DNA of 64,000 nucleotides from Amorphochlora amoebiformis (taxonomy: Eukaryota; Cercozoa; Chlorarachniophyceae), in assembly GCA_054601695.1 (NCBI GenBank), contig BAAHQB010000333.1, forward strand, positions 62,001 through 126,000, read 5' to 3'. Positions 20,724 to 56,224 of this stretch are shown here, one piece after another; the stretch's first letter is position 1, and each line of letters starts with the position of its first letter. The position numbers and the translations under genes are program-made. The notes under the pieces are model-generated. The model made no database searches. It was not told where the DNA came from and saw only the letters and a list, made by a program, of their open reading frames with translations.

Positions 20724-20945
20724 GTAACGAAGTCAATGAAGTGGTCTCCTGTGAGTTTGGGTGGATTCGATGGATTCGATGGATTCGACGGATTCGATGG
20801 ATTTCGCCGACCGGGAATACTCCTATAATAGTAATACAACTACATTAATAAATATTACATCAATATATTGTATATATACATATGTGTGTATGTATATATT
20901 CTTATGGATAATATGTATACATATATTTGAATATAAATATGAATA

Positions 20946-21006
<61 letters not shown>

Positions 21007-21130
21007 AAATATATACAGTTTTTTATATGTAATAATAATAGGTTACGAGTGTCTATGTATGCAAATTATACATTCAAATATTCACATAACTTCATATGTA
21101 TATATATATACACAATATATTAAGTTTATA

Positions 21131-21180
<50 letters not shown>

Positions 21181-21483
21181 GTATATGATATATATGTATA
21201 TGTGTGTAAGTGTTGATAGTGTAATTTTGCGGGGTAGTATAAAGGTATATTACACGCCGTTTATACGTACATGTACATGCACATACATGTACATGCATAC
21301 ACATATACACGCCATTTATATGTACTTGTACATGAAAATGCATACAAACACATATGCACGAAAAGTATATATGTAAATGTACATGCATACATACACAAGC
21401 ACGAAATATACACATCACGCACACACACACACATACACACATATATATATACACACACATACATATACACACATATATACATG

Positions 21484-21523
<40 letters not shown>

Positions 21524-21547
21524 TATATATATATATATAAATATATA

Positions 21548-21597
<50 letters not shown>

Positions 21598-21668
21598 ATA
21601 TATATCCACACACTATATATATATATATATGTTTATATATATATATATATACATTTATATATATATGC

Positions 21669-21709
<41 letters not shown>

Positions 21710-21720
21710 GAATATATACA
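20460..21720. other. No gene seen
   Basis: AT-rich unique pieces and (TA)n. A GGATTCGAT 9-bp repeat lies at 20761-20800. A tract around 21260-21420 contains two related blocks with ACGCCATTTATATGTAC. A GTGAGT donor-like site at 20751 has no convincing exon. Confidence 0.45.
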
Positions 21721-21723
21721 CAT

Positions 21724-21777
21724 ACATGAATGTATATTTCCAAGGACCTAGTTTTTCATAGGGATTGGGATTTCTTG

Positions 21778-21825
<48 letters not shown>

Positions 21826-21899
21826 GAATGTATTTCCAAGGACCTAGTTTCTGATAAGGATTGGAATTTCTTGCTTATATATATGTATAGATATATATA

Positions 21900-21952
<53 letters not shown>

Positions 21953-22002
21953 GAATGTATATTTCCAAGGACCTAGTTTTTCATAAGGATTGGGATTTCT
22001 TG

Positions 22003-22060
<58 letters not shown>

Positions 22061-22066
22061 ACATAT

Positions 22067-22100
<34 letters not shown>

Positions 22101-22152
22101 GAATGTATATTTCCAAGGACGTAGTTTTTCATAAGAATTGGGATTTCTTGCT

Positions 22153-22224
<72 letters not shown>

Positions 22225-22275
22225 CATGAATGTATATCCAAAGACCTAGTTTTTGATAAGGATTGGAATTTCTTG

Positions 22276-22318
<43 letters not shown>

Positions 22319-22356
22319 TATATATGTGTATATGTGTATATATATGTGTATATGTG

Positions 22357-22400
<44 letters not shown>

Positions 22401-22460
22401 GTATATATACATGAATGTATATCCAAAGACCTAGTTTTTGATAAGGATTGGAATTTCTTG

Positions 22461-22495
<35 letters not shown>

Positions 22496-22504
22496 GAATG
22501 TATA
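21724..22504 (-). repeat. Six copies of an exon edge plus donor, spaced by (TA)n
   Basis: In minus sense each copy reads roughly AAATCCCAATCCTTATSAAA then ACTAGGTC and TTGGAATATACATTCAT. Copies lie at about 21730, 21827, 21955, 22102, 22227 and 22412. The parental junction is at 22514, where CTAG|GTCTTT ends a predicted exon. Copies near the exon match it best. Confidence 0.88.
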
Positions 22505-22513
22505 TCCAAAGAC

Positions 22514-22823
22514 CTAGTTTTTGATAAGGATTGAGATTTCCTGCTGGCACGTGTCCCGCGTCGGCTTCGCGTCCGCCTTTTTGGTACATACTGTCGTCTC
22601 TTCTCATCTCAAAACAAACATCTTCTTTATGTAAATCTAAAATATATATATATATATATATACATATATATAAATCTTTACAAATTATATATATATATTT
22701 ATATATATACAAACATATATATATATATATATATATATGCATATTTGTAAATACCTTTGTGTTCGCTGTGTTGCGTCGTGATGAGTTCCCAAGCGATGGG
22801 TGTCAACACTGTTGTCCATGGTG
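22514..22823 (-). CDS. Two exons of an unidentified protein
   Basis: Minus exons 22755-22823 (PWTTVLTPIAWELITTQHSE...) and 22514-22636 (starting LHKEDVCFEMRRDDSMYQKG, ending NLNPYQKL) join through a G|AT codon giving Asp. The second is 123 nt with a TTTTAG acceptor and a GTCTTT donor whose region is amplified next to it. I do not recognise the protein. It may belong to the same transcript as the exons at 17.5-20.0 kb or 26.1-28.7 kb, but phases do not connect directly. The opposite strand of 22757-22960 is also open, which lowers confidence in the first exon. Confidence 0.4.
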
Positions 22824-22969
22824 CTTGGTCTCATGTGCCCACTGGCGTCGATGTTGGTTTGACTGATATGGCTTTTGGGGCTTGTTTGTTTGATATGGCT
22901 TTTCTTGCTCTTGCCATCCAGCGGTCCGAGATTCTTGTGCTCATGCCTTCTCACCATTAAATACAATAT

Positions 22970-22975
22970 GACTCA

Positions 22976-23021
<46 letters not shown>

Positions 23022-23057
23022 TTATATATATATATATATATATGTATAGATATGTAC

Positions 23058-23125
<68 letters not shown>

Positions 23126-23140
23126 GTCTATATATATATA
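22970..23140. repeat. (TA)n array
   Basis: TA repeat preceding a short TG tract at 23146-23154. Confidence 0.9.
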
Positions 23141-23225
23141 TATATGTGTGTGTGTTAGTAATGTACACCTTGGAGATTGGTCCAATACAAGGGATATGGA
23201 TGATGATCTTCTTTTCCTGATTAAC

Positions 23226-23650
23226 ATGCACACGTGTCACAACACCTCGCAACACAAGATCATCTTCCCTTCCTCATTACCATGCACACGTGTCACATCA
23301 TCATGCACACGTGTCACATCATCATGCACACGTGTCACATCATCAGACAAGGGATACACAAGATCATCTTCCCCTCCTCCTCATCGGCATGCACACGTGT
23401 CACATCATCATGCACACGTGTCACATCATCATGCACACGTGTCAAATCATCATGCACACGTGTCACATCATCAGACAAGGGATACTCAAGATCATCTTGC
23501 CTTCCTCATCGGATGCACACGTGTCACATCATCATGCACACGTGTCACATCATCATGCACACGTGTCAAATCATCATGCACACGTGTCACATCATCAGAC
23601 AAGGGATACTCAAGATTATCTTCCCTTCCTCATCGGCATGCACTGCACAG
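23226..23650 (+). repeat. 21-bp CACACGTGTCACATCATCATG array with higher-order structure
   Basis: A 21-bp unit occurs in clusters of three or four, each cluster followed by CAGACAAGGGATACNCAAGA and TTCCCTTCCTCATCGG, giving a ~125-bp higher-order period repeated about four times. Because 21 is a multiple of three, several + frames stay open (Cys-Thr-Arg-Val, His-Ala-His-Val and Met-His-Thr-Cys repeats). No start, splice or family support makes it a gene. Confidence 0.9.
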
Positions 23651-23719
23651 AGGACGATGTTAATTTCCATGCGTTCATACACACGTATCAAATATCAAAT
23701 ACGCACGTATTAAATAAGC

Positions 23720-23749
23720 GTGCATACATACACGTATCACATACGTATA

Positions 23750-23788
<39 letters not shown>

Positions 23789-23842
23789 CATGTTACTAGT
23801 TTATGTATAGATGTACCCTTAAACAAAACGTACCTGTATAGA

Positions 23843-23918
<76 letters not shown>

Positions 23919-24024
23919 ATAGAAATTTACATATATATATATATATCTTTATATATATATGTATGTATGTTTATATATATATATATATATATATATTGAT
24001 ATGTATGTATACATGTACATAATA

Positions 24025-24102
<78 letters not shown>

Positions 24103-24129
24103 CATAACCTATATAATATATATAACAAT

Positions 24130-24160
<31 letters not shown>

Positions 24161-24375
24161 GAGTTCCCATCACAATAGTCTATCTTGACGCGGTGGGGTA
24201 ATAGCAGGACGCGGACCCGAACCAAGAGTTAAATCTCGTGTCGTAGCCCTGAGTTGCGGATTAATGTTAGGGTTGTTGTTTGGTTTGGATGGGATGTTAC
24301 GGAACTCTGCGTTACGATGAGCTCTAATCAGCATGTACATATGTGAATGTACATATATGTGTGTGTGTATAAATG

Positions 24376-24440
<65 letters not shown>
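23720..24440. other. (TA)n blocks with ~170 bp of unique sequence
   Basis: (TA)n at 23740-23790, 23840-24165 and 24378-24440. The unique piece at 24166-24330 has no exon or tRNA that I can support. Confidence 0.5.
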
Positions 24441-24442
<2 letters not shown>

Positions 24443-24959
24443 CTATATGAAGTGTGATAATGACATGTTTGATGAGCATGATTTGATGCATAATGATACT
24501 ACGATAACGATAACAGATATGTTTCACGTGTATGTCAGCTTGAAGTGCGAAAATGATATGGTTAATGTGGGTGACTAGAAGCATGATGATGACATGTTTG
24601 ATGCATACAATAACAATGATATGCTCATGTATGCAACCTTGAATTCTGGAAATCTACAAGTGCAGAGAAGGGGAGGCGTGTAGACGGCATAGCCTTTCTC
24701 TCGGGCATCGTGATCCGAATACCGGGCTATTAGTTGGGTAAGCTTGGCTTAGTATCAGGGCTAGGAGGCTAAGGGTATACATGGAAAGGCATAAGGCTTA
24801 GGTTAAAAAAACACATAATCCATAGCAGTAAGCAAGGCCTTGGGTTGATGTAACAGCGGGAGGGTGATTAGGGCGCGGGCGACGGGAATTGGAGCGTGGA
24901 TTACGGTTACGATAGGACTAGCCGTTACGTCACGGAAGCCAATACCGCTCATCCTAACC

Positions 24960-25095
24960 CATGGGCTACCCGTAACCTATAACCCGTAGCTTGGCGGTAA
25001 CCCGTAGCTTGGCGGTAACCCGTAGCCTAGCCGTTACCCGTAGCCTAGCTGTAACCCGTAGCCTAGCCGTAACCCGTAGCCTAGCCGTAACCGCT
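24960..25095 (+). repeat. 18-bp GTAACCCGTAGCCTAGCC array
   Basis: About seven copies of CCGTAACCCGTAGCCTAG with one TTGGCG variant pair at the start. It leads directly into the GCTTAGG array. Confidence 0.9.
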
Positions 25096-25685
25096 TAAAG
25101 CTTAGAGCTTAGAGCTTAGAGCTTAGAGCTTAGGGTTACACTTGGAGCTTAGAGCTTAGGGCTAAGGGCTTTGGGCCTAGAGCTTAGGGCTAAGGGCTTA
25201 GGGCTTAAGGCCTAAAGCTTAGGGCTGAGGGCTTATAGGGCTTATGACGTAGAGCTTGGGCTTAGGGCTTAGGGCCTAGAGCTTAGGACCTAGGGCTTAA
25301 GGCTTAGGGCTTAAAGGGCTTATGGCCTAGAGCTTGGGCTTAGGGCTTAGGGCCTAGAGCTTAGGACCTAGGGCTTAAAGCTTAGGGCTTTAAGGGCTTA
25401 TGGCCTAGAGCTTGAGCTTCGGTAGAGCTTAGGACCTACGCCTTAAGGCTTAGGGCTTAAGGCTTAGGGCCTAGAGCTTAGGCTTAGGGCTTAGGGCCTA
25501 GAGCTCAGGGCCTACAGCTTAGGGCCTAGAGCTTAGGGCCTTGGGCTTAAGGCTTAGGGCCTAAAGCTCAGGCTTAGAGCTTAGGGCTTAGGGCTTAGGG
25601 CTTAGGGCTTAGGGCCTAGGGCTTAGGGCTTAGGGCTTAGGGCTTAGGGCCTAGAGCTTCGGCTGAGGGCTTATGCTTATGGCTA
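25090..25685 (+). repeat. GGGCTTA / GAGCTTA heptamer array
   Basis: About 600 bp of degenerate TTAGGGC-type units (GGGCTTA, GAGCTTA, GGCCTAG), purest near 25585-25640. It resembles a variant telomeric repeat. No adjacent chromosome end is visible, so it is interstitial here. Confidence 0.85.
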
Positions 25686-25689
25686 GAAA

Positions 25690-25908
25690 GTTGAGGTGAC
25701 CCTATACTGTGACTCTTAATACGAGCATTGGGGTTGGCTACTAGGTTCGGTTAATGTTTGGATAGGGTACAGGGTTAGGCGGATAATCGTTAGGGTTTGG
25801 GTTAATACCGGTTGAGAGATGGCATCGACCGCGTTAACCCTTAGGATATATTTTTACCATTAAACAAATAAGTAGGTTATAAATAAAACTGTCATGATTT
25901 TTTATACG

Positions 25909-25946
<38 letters not shown>

Positions 25947-26125
25947 ATTTGATATATAATTTGAATATATAGATATATATTGTAATGTATAGCAGGTATT
26001 GAGAAAAGAGGGAGCATATCGGCCAAGATCTAAGCCCATCTATTTCACCAAAGGCTCACGGTGACAATCCAGGGCCATTTACATGCAACTTACATGCAAC
26101 TTCACCCCAGATTAAACCCACAGTT
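25690..26125. other. Unique sequence, no gene seen
   Basis: AT-rich single-copy DNA with one (TA)n block at 25913-25942. It probably includes the intron following the minus-strand exon at 26129. Confidence 0.4.
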
Positions 26126-26128
26126 TAC

Positions 26129-28934
<2,806 letters not shown>

Positions 28935-29098
28935 GTATGTGATAATGACATAGTACGATTGATTTTTGAATCATCTTGTATGTATGTACAATATCTAAAT
29001 GGTTCAAATATCGATTGCTTGTATGGATTCAAATTTGCATGTGGGATAGTAGGATATCGAATCATTCGAATATCAAATTGTGCACGTGGAGACGTCAC

Positions 29099-29180
29099 AG
29101 CGCGTTCGAATCTCGCATTCGAATCTCGCATTCGAATCTCGCATTCGAATCTCGCATTCGAATCTCGCATTCGAACCTCT
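29099..29180 (-). repeat. 13-bp GAATCTCGCATTC array
   Basis: Five near-identical head-to-tail copies, then related ATTCGAATCTC and ATTCATTG pieces to 29222. Confidence 0.9.
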
Positions 29181-29278
29181 GTCACATTGCATTCGAATCT
29201 CATTCATTGCATTCATTGCGCTTTTTTTAATCTTAGTCATAGCGCTTTTTTAATCTTAAACATAGCCGCTTTTCGAAT

Positions 29279-29405
29279 GTGAGGAATCCATCATGCTTAA
29301 TCATCACTTTGCGCCGAGAGCAAGGCGACGACAGACATGAGTGCCATCGGTCGACTCGAGTGAGAATCCCGGGATTGCTCTCGTACAATCAGGGATTGGG
29401 CGCGT
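29279..29405 (+). CDS. Possible exon with strong donor
   Basis: A + frame without stops ends at a GTAAGT donor (29406) and includes [12 protein letters not shown] and [14 protein letters not shown]. The acceptor is uncertain and no partner exon is fixed. A minus-strand frame through the same DNA is also open. Confidence 0.22.
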
Positions 29406-29449
29406 AAGTGTATAGGATGCGACGTGATGAGACGGATCGGCATGTTTTT

Positions 29450-29725
29450 GTGTAGAATGGTGTGGAGAACAGTGTTATTTGGAGGTGAATAACAGTGTTA
29501 TTTGAAGGTGGTTACCAGATCACCGTGTAAGTGTGTAGAATGATATGGATTGTAGTGCATATTTTAAGGTGGTTACCAGGGCAACGTGAGTGTAAGTATG
29601 TGTGCTGATAATGTATATTGATGGTGGTTACCAGCGACGTGAGGAGATGAAAGTGTAAGTATGTGTGTTGATAGTGGATAATAGTGTATATTTGATGGTG
29701 GTCACCACGGTGACGTGAGGAGATG
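29450..29725 (+). repeat. Degenerate ~80-bp tandem repeat with GTGAG/GTAAG motifs
   Basis: Four diverged copies containing GGTGGTTACCAG, CGTGAG, GTGTAAGTATGTGTG and a GATAATNNTGTATATT-like segment. The donor-like GTAAGTATG is kept in most copies, as expected if the unit came from an exon-intron junction. Confidence 0.65.
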
Positions 29726-29788
29726 GATCGCCGTGACCGTCGGGCCTGTTTGTGGAAATAATCAGTGCATAAATCTAATGAATATACA

Positions 29789-29835
<47 letters not shown>

Positions 29836-29899
29836 GAGTGTATATATATGTGTGTGTATTTATAATCAATATATATATATTTATATATATATATATAAC

Positions 29900-29954
<55 letters not shown>

Positions 29955-29995
29955 TATAGTTATATATATATGTATATATATATGTATGTATTATG

Positions 29996-30035
<40 letters not shown>

Positions 30036-30050
30036 GTATATGTATAAATG

Positions 30051-30084
<34 letters not shown>

Positions 30085-30191
30085 ACATATACATATTCAA
30101 TATTTACGTATTGTACACACATATATATATACACACACACACACATGTTCACTTTTGTATAAAATATAACCATTGTATAAACTTCTTATAC

Positions 30192-30549
30192 CATGTTGAC
30201 TTGAGAAGAGCGACGACTCTCGATGCTCTCCTGACATATTTCAAATACTCGGTTAATATTGCAAACACGAAATTACCCAAAGATACACGCACAAGGTGGA
30301 TACAGCTTGTCTGAGCGTCCATGGAAACACATGTGTACACGTGTGCAGTGATGTGAGAGAGGTTTTAAGAAGTGACGTGGATATTTTTTGGGAATTTCTG
30401 ACGAGGAATGCGACGATATCATTGGCCTTGGAATAGCGGTTCATCTGGTGAGGAGGAGGGGCGTTTGGAGGGGCCGGAATCTAAATGTATATTGTGTTGA
30501 TTCATAAATGTTACTTTTTATTTTATTGAATTTACATGTGTGTACAAAG

Positions 30550-30601
<52 letters not shown>

Positions 30602-30656
30602 ATACACATTATACAAAGACACACACACACACACATACACACACACGCATATATAA

Positions 30657-30695
<39 letters not shown>

Positions 30696-30914
30696 GATAT
30701 ATACATACATACCTATATAATGCATACAATTTATACATATATGTTCGCATGATAGTATATATGAAAAATACATCTGGAAAGTCGTGATCGGAGTGTGAGC
30801 TTTCCCGCCGCTTTCCTCCTCCTTCGACTGCCCCATGGAACGTGTCATCCAGAAACCGAAACCCTTCCGTTCTAACAGAGTCACCACGTGACCCAACAGG
30901 AATTCATTTTTCAT
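30192..30914 (-). CDS. Candidate minus-strand gene, three exons
   Basis: Exon 30772-30914 starts with ATG ([20 protein letters not shown], then KEEESGGK). Exon 30341-30480 has acceptor TTTAG and reads [12 protein letters not shown], then [20 protein letters not shown]. Exon 30192-30305 joins it in phase (AC+C) and reads [20 protein letters not shown], then [14 protein letters not shown], with donor GTATAA. The first and second exons do not join in phase, so another exon may lie in the (TA)n between. On the + strand, 30207-30450 also joins in phase across a 53-nt intron and ends [21 protein letters not shown] and stop, so strand is not settled. No family assigned. Confidence 0.33.
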
Positions 30915-31139
30915 CCATGTGATATATCCACTATGATTCTCTTATATTAAGCATAAAGGCTAGGTCAAACCTATCATAATTGTATCTTCGTTGCTAAAAT
31001 CGATTCCCCAGAACGGATATAAGAGACACTAACATACCCAAACCAGATATCCGACAACCTATCGTACATCCCAAACCAGATAGCTCACACTCTGCTATAA
31101 AACGTAACATGTTACATACCCTTACTAATGGTCAAAAAA

Positions 31140-32060
<921 letters not shown>

Positions 32061-32154
32061 AGATATCAGCAATGATATTCAAGCAAGAGATATGTTGTTG
32101 TTGATGTGTTTGTCACTTGATGGAGGCGGCCTTATCGTTCGAACTTGATGACTG

Positions 32155-32574
32155 TTGTCCATCCTACAAATACATACTCCATATAATAAAACAAAACAAT
32201 ACACACATTTATGCGTGATTGTAAGCTTTTGTAGGACAGTTGGCTGTGCGCGTGGAGGCAGACATGCTCAAAATACCCTCAAAAAGACCAAAAACTTGAA
32301 AATTTGGAAAAAAAACCGTAAGCGTCGTGGCTTTCCGGATCCCATTCGGCCGATCGTGCTTTCCATCGGTCTCAGACATCATTTCTGGATCCCCTTAGAG
32401 GCACCACTGTTCGCGGACAGAACACGTGTCGCAGAACCGGATTGGAAGGTCGACCATGATATTGTAATTGGATATACCAGGATATTCAAATTTCGATATG
32501 TCGGAATTTTTACCGATACACAAGAGCCGAAATTATATTCCAACACAATAATATGGGGTGATTTTACCATATAA
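32155..32574 (+). CDS. Unassigned ORF, 139 codons
   Basis: A single open + frame whose second half looks protein-like (RRGFPDPIRPIVLSIGLRHH, then RVAEPDWKVDHDIVIGYTRI, ending IIWGDFTI and stop). A possible exon start lies near 32330. The antisense frame is also open over 32379-32579. No family recognised. Confidence 0.28.
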   Translation: MSILQIHTPYNKTKQYTHLCVIVSFCRTVGCARGGRHAQNTLKKTKNLKIWKKNRKRRGFPDPIRPIVLSIGLRHHFWIPLEAPLFADRTRVAEPDWKVDHDIVIGYTRIFKFRYVGIFTDTQEPKLYSNTIIWGDFTI

Positions 32575-32693
32575 CACACAGTTCAAAATCGGTTTCTAAG
32601 CTGAAGATCCGGGATTAATTTGGGTGAGGTCTCAATGTACTCATTACTAGGCGTGACGTGCCCAACCATGTGCGTGACATTTCTGAAAAGTAA

Positions 32694-32806
32694 CACTGTT
32701 TCGATCGAAACCGTGATGTCACTACCCCCATCATCAGCAGAACTCCCGCATCCCGCTTCCGCTTCCGACAATGAGCGACTACGACCAGGCTTGGCTTATT
32801 TCGGGT
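32694..32806 (+). CDS. Possible short exon
   Basis: After a GAAAAG acceptor-like site, a + frame reads NTVSIETVMSLPPSSAELPH and continues Ser/Pro-rich to GLAYFG before a GTAAAA donor. Splice partners are unknown. Confidence 0.2.
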
Positions 32807-32949
32807 AAAAGCATCCTCCCAAACCCCTCGTGATGGCCCTATGTTGGTTTGGTTTGTGTTTTTAGTAGTGGTTTTGCAGATACGATTAAGGCGTTTATCA
32901 TTTTTTGCCAAATGATTTTCTCGGTATCTTCTCACACCTTCCTACCTTA

Positions 32950-34360
<1,411 letters not shown>

Positions 34361-34399
34361 TGTCTAGCACTAATGCAGTATCCAGAAATAATAGCCTTC

Positions 34400-34880
34400 T
34401 GTGCAAATCATGACGTGTACATTTTTGTGGGAAACATGTTGATTTTTTCGGAAACACTTACGTGTACACTTGTCATAAACTGGTGACTCTTGTGGTATGG
34501 ATGGTTCGATTGAGAAACAGAAGTTTCTACTGGTGGGAATCATGTTATCTAGGTCATCACGACACTTTTCGCACACATCATGGTGCACGTTTGGGAAACA
34601 CGTTACACTCGTGCTAAAGTTGTATTCTTGTGGGAAACATGTGTGAAAACAGTTGTGTATTCTTGTGGGAAACATGTGCAAAACAGTCGTGTAAACAGAT
34701 GTGTGTACACTTGTGGGAAGCGCATGTATGTTTCCAATTCCACGAAATTCCACTTGTGGGAAACACGTGTGTCCCCTTCTTGAGGGCCAAATATCTCCGT
34801 TGTGCGAAAATATCTCCGTTGTGTGAAACATGTTTCCACCTGCGCGAAACTGGGAAACATATATTTTGAAACATGTTTGC
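34400..34880 (+). repeat. Degenerate TTGTGGGAAACATGTG minisatellite
   Basis: At least ten diverged copies of a 40-50 bp unit with the core TTGTGGGAAACATGTG and variants such as TTTGGGAAACACGTT. Several overlapping ORFs on both strands follow the repeat and are rejected as genes. Confidence 0.75.
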
Positions 34881-34976
34881 AGTTTTGAGTGATAAATTGA
34901 GACAACTGTGAGAACATGTTTAAGCCGAATACTAACATTCCTTCTATCACCAGGAATCATGCTACTCGACACTTTA

Positions 34977-35071
<95 letters not shown>

Positions 35072-35135
35072 ATATTGATATGTGTATACCTACAATAGTC
35101 CATATGTAATAATATGTAATATATGTATACATACG

Positions 35136-35183
<48 letters not shown>

Positions 35184-35371
35184 CATACATATAAATGTAT
35201 ATTGAATATATATATATATGTGTATATATGTATGTGTGTATAGATCTATATTATATATATATTTATATATATATATGTGTATGTGTATGTATTCATATTA
35301 AAAACATATATATATAAAACATATGTATAGTTAAATATATATATATATAATATATTAATTTAAATATAAAG

Positions 35372-44351
<8,980 letters not shown>

Positions 44352-45019
44352 ATAGATAGATAGAATAGACTCTGCGGATCTTGACTCGCCACTCACGTAT
44401 CTACAACATATTCTAGATATTGACTATCTCTAGAGGCTAGAGTTACTAGAGTTAGCACATGGCTAGACTGTTACCTAGGTTACGTGACGTCAACTAGACA
44501 ACCCGAGTATATCTAGTATATCTCTAGTGTACGTATTTTTCCGATTTATACCAGCTATATATAGACTAGATAGACGAGATAGAGGCCGGCCTAATAATGA
44601 CTATACAGAATGAATGTTTTCTGTACAATCGTTGTAATCTGTATATGTTTCAATGGAAAACTGGTCCGGCATGAACATCTACTGTACATACTAGACATAT
44701 CTTGATTTCTTGCATGTTATGCTGATATCTGGTGGTACGTACGTCGTGCAACTCACTGAGTTCAATGTGACCACACGGAAAGTGTAGACAATAGACAGTA
44801 CTTATTTATTATACTACTGATCATTGTACGTATGCGCTGAATTTAGTCTAGTTAGTAAATCAGGTAAATCCAGATCTAGAGGTCTCATCCATCTAGTGTT
44901 CTGTCTATAGATGATCCGGATTATCCACACAGTAGACTAGTAGACTCTAATATCGTATAATTAAATCAACGTTATGCTCTAGGTCTAGAAGGTACTCTAC
45001 AATTTTGTTTTCATCTAAG

Positions 45020-45061
<42 letters not shown>

Positions 45062-45330
45062 GTTTCCCTCGAATACATGTTTTAGAACCCCTGGAGTATT
45101 CTAGATCTTGAACTTTTACGTAAAGTCTAGAAACATTATACGTAGCCCACTCAAAATGAAAAAAAAAGTCCCTGGAAGGTTCCCCCAATATACCACCAGA
45201 TGATCTAAGATCACCTGGCTTATCGCTATGAGGAAACGAAAAATTCGGAGAATACGGAAGTGCAGTTGCAGGTGCAGTGGAGAGAGAATTCTGTGCCCAT
45301 TGGGTAGCAATTCGGTAGTTCTGGACTACA
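44352..45330. other. Intergenic, no gene seen
   Basis: Unique AT-rich DNA with a GATA run at 44346-44365 and many CTAG-containing words (CTAGA, CTAGT) between 44400 and 45000. A short (TA)n lies at 45022-45058. Confidence 0.45.
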
Positions 45331-45408
45331 CAACGGCCACAAAGTGATCGAACGCTTCAAGTTCCACAGTTGCTCTCCACAATTCTATATCGATGCACAC
45401 ACAGAGAG
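45330..45408 (+). CDS. Possible short exon
   Basis: A + frame reading [20 protein letters not shown] then DAHTER ends at a GTATGT donor. The acceptor is unclear (TAG or AAG options) and no partner exon is known. Confidence 0.22.
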
Positions 45409-45637
45409 GTATGTATGCATGTGTACATGTACATGTATACATATATATATATATATATATTATATATATGTATATATATATATATATGTGTGTATGTGTG
45501 TTTGTATTTATACATTTTTATTGTATTGTTCAGATATATATATATATATATGTATACATCTATATTATATATATGTATATATATATGTATATATGTATAT
45601 ATATATAATATATATACATATATATATATTATATATT

Positions 45638-45685
<48 letters not shown>

Positions 45686-45706
45686 CACACACACATACAC
45701 ACAAAT

Positions 45707-45762
<56 letters not shown>

Positions 45763-45780
45763 GCATCTAGTTAGAGTGGT

Positions 45781-55247
<9,467 letters not shown>

Positions 55248-55572
55248 TTGGTCGCGTGGCAGGCCTTGGGTCGATGGAAGAGTGAGGCGGGCGAAATTGA
55301 AACGGTTGTACGAAAAATTAAGAAATGTTTTCTGATGGCCGACTTTGGGCGGATTTATCCGAATAATAATAAGGCGCGAATGAAGTATCTAAACCCTGAA
55401 GCAACTGGCCGCCACTGGATGCCGCAGTGCCACAAATGTAGTTTATACACACACATACACACATATACACACACACGCAGACATTTTTATGTATCTGTGT
55501 GCATCTTTATTTTTGTATATGTGTATATATACACTGATAGGATATTATTTTACATCTCATAATATAAAAATA

Positions 55573-55619
<47 letters not shown>

Positions 55620-55772
55620 TATATGTGTGTGTGTGTGTGTAGAATGCATATGTATGTATTTTATACATACATAGAAATAATATGTATATATATATATATA
55701 TATAATATATATATATGTATTATATTATATATGTATATATATATATATATACATATTTCTATATATAATATA

Positions 55773-55810
<38 letters not shown>

Positions 55811-55831
55811 TATATATATATTATATATTAC

Positions 55832-55862
<31 letters not shown>

Positions 55863-55880
55863 ATATATATATACATACAT

Positions 55881-56223
55881 TGTTGAACGCCGAGGTCGCC
55901 TCACTCAAGAAAGCGTGACATAGGGTGATGTCACACCGTGACCGAGGGTGATGTCACACCGTGACATAGGGGTGACACACCGTGACGTGGGGCGATGTCA
56001 CACCGTGACATGGCGTGATGTCACACCGTTACAGAAGATTCTAGAAGCGTGACATAGGCGTGACATATGCGTGACATACCCGTGACATACCGTGATGTCA
56101 CACCCAGGTATGGTGGGTACTACGAAGTGACTGTGGAGTATTCGAGGAATTCGAGAAAATATGTATTTAGAATTCAAAGTGACAACAAGACAAAATCACT
56201 GAACCCTAGAGCAGCGAACCACA
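55881..56223 (+). repeat. 5' LTR
   Basis: 343 bp, TGTTGAACG...AACCACA. Internally rich in GTGACA, GATGTCACACCGTGACA and GTGACATAGG variants (about ten), which may be enhancer-like repeats. It should hold promoter and polyadenylation signals; none is obvious beyond AT-rich AAATATGTATTTAG near 56158. Confidence 0.95.
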
Positions 56224-56224
56224 A

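Noticed and set aside
20738-20820. Small exon before a GTGAGT donor, or a minus exon with the GGATTCGAT repeat
   Set aside because: The flanking frame is short and repeat-derived on both strands, and neither version joins neighbouring exons in phase.
23234-23799. Overlapping ORFs in the 21-bp array
   Set aside because: Several frames are open because the unit has no stop and is a multiple of three; no start context or splice support.
24166-24330. Possible tRNA in a GC-richer island
   Set aside because: I could not fold a cloverleaf with acceptor and T arms.
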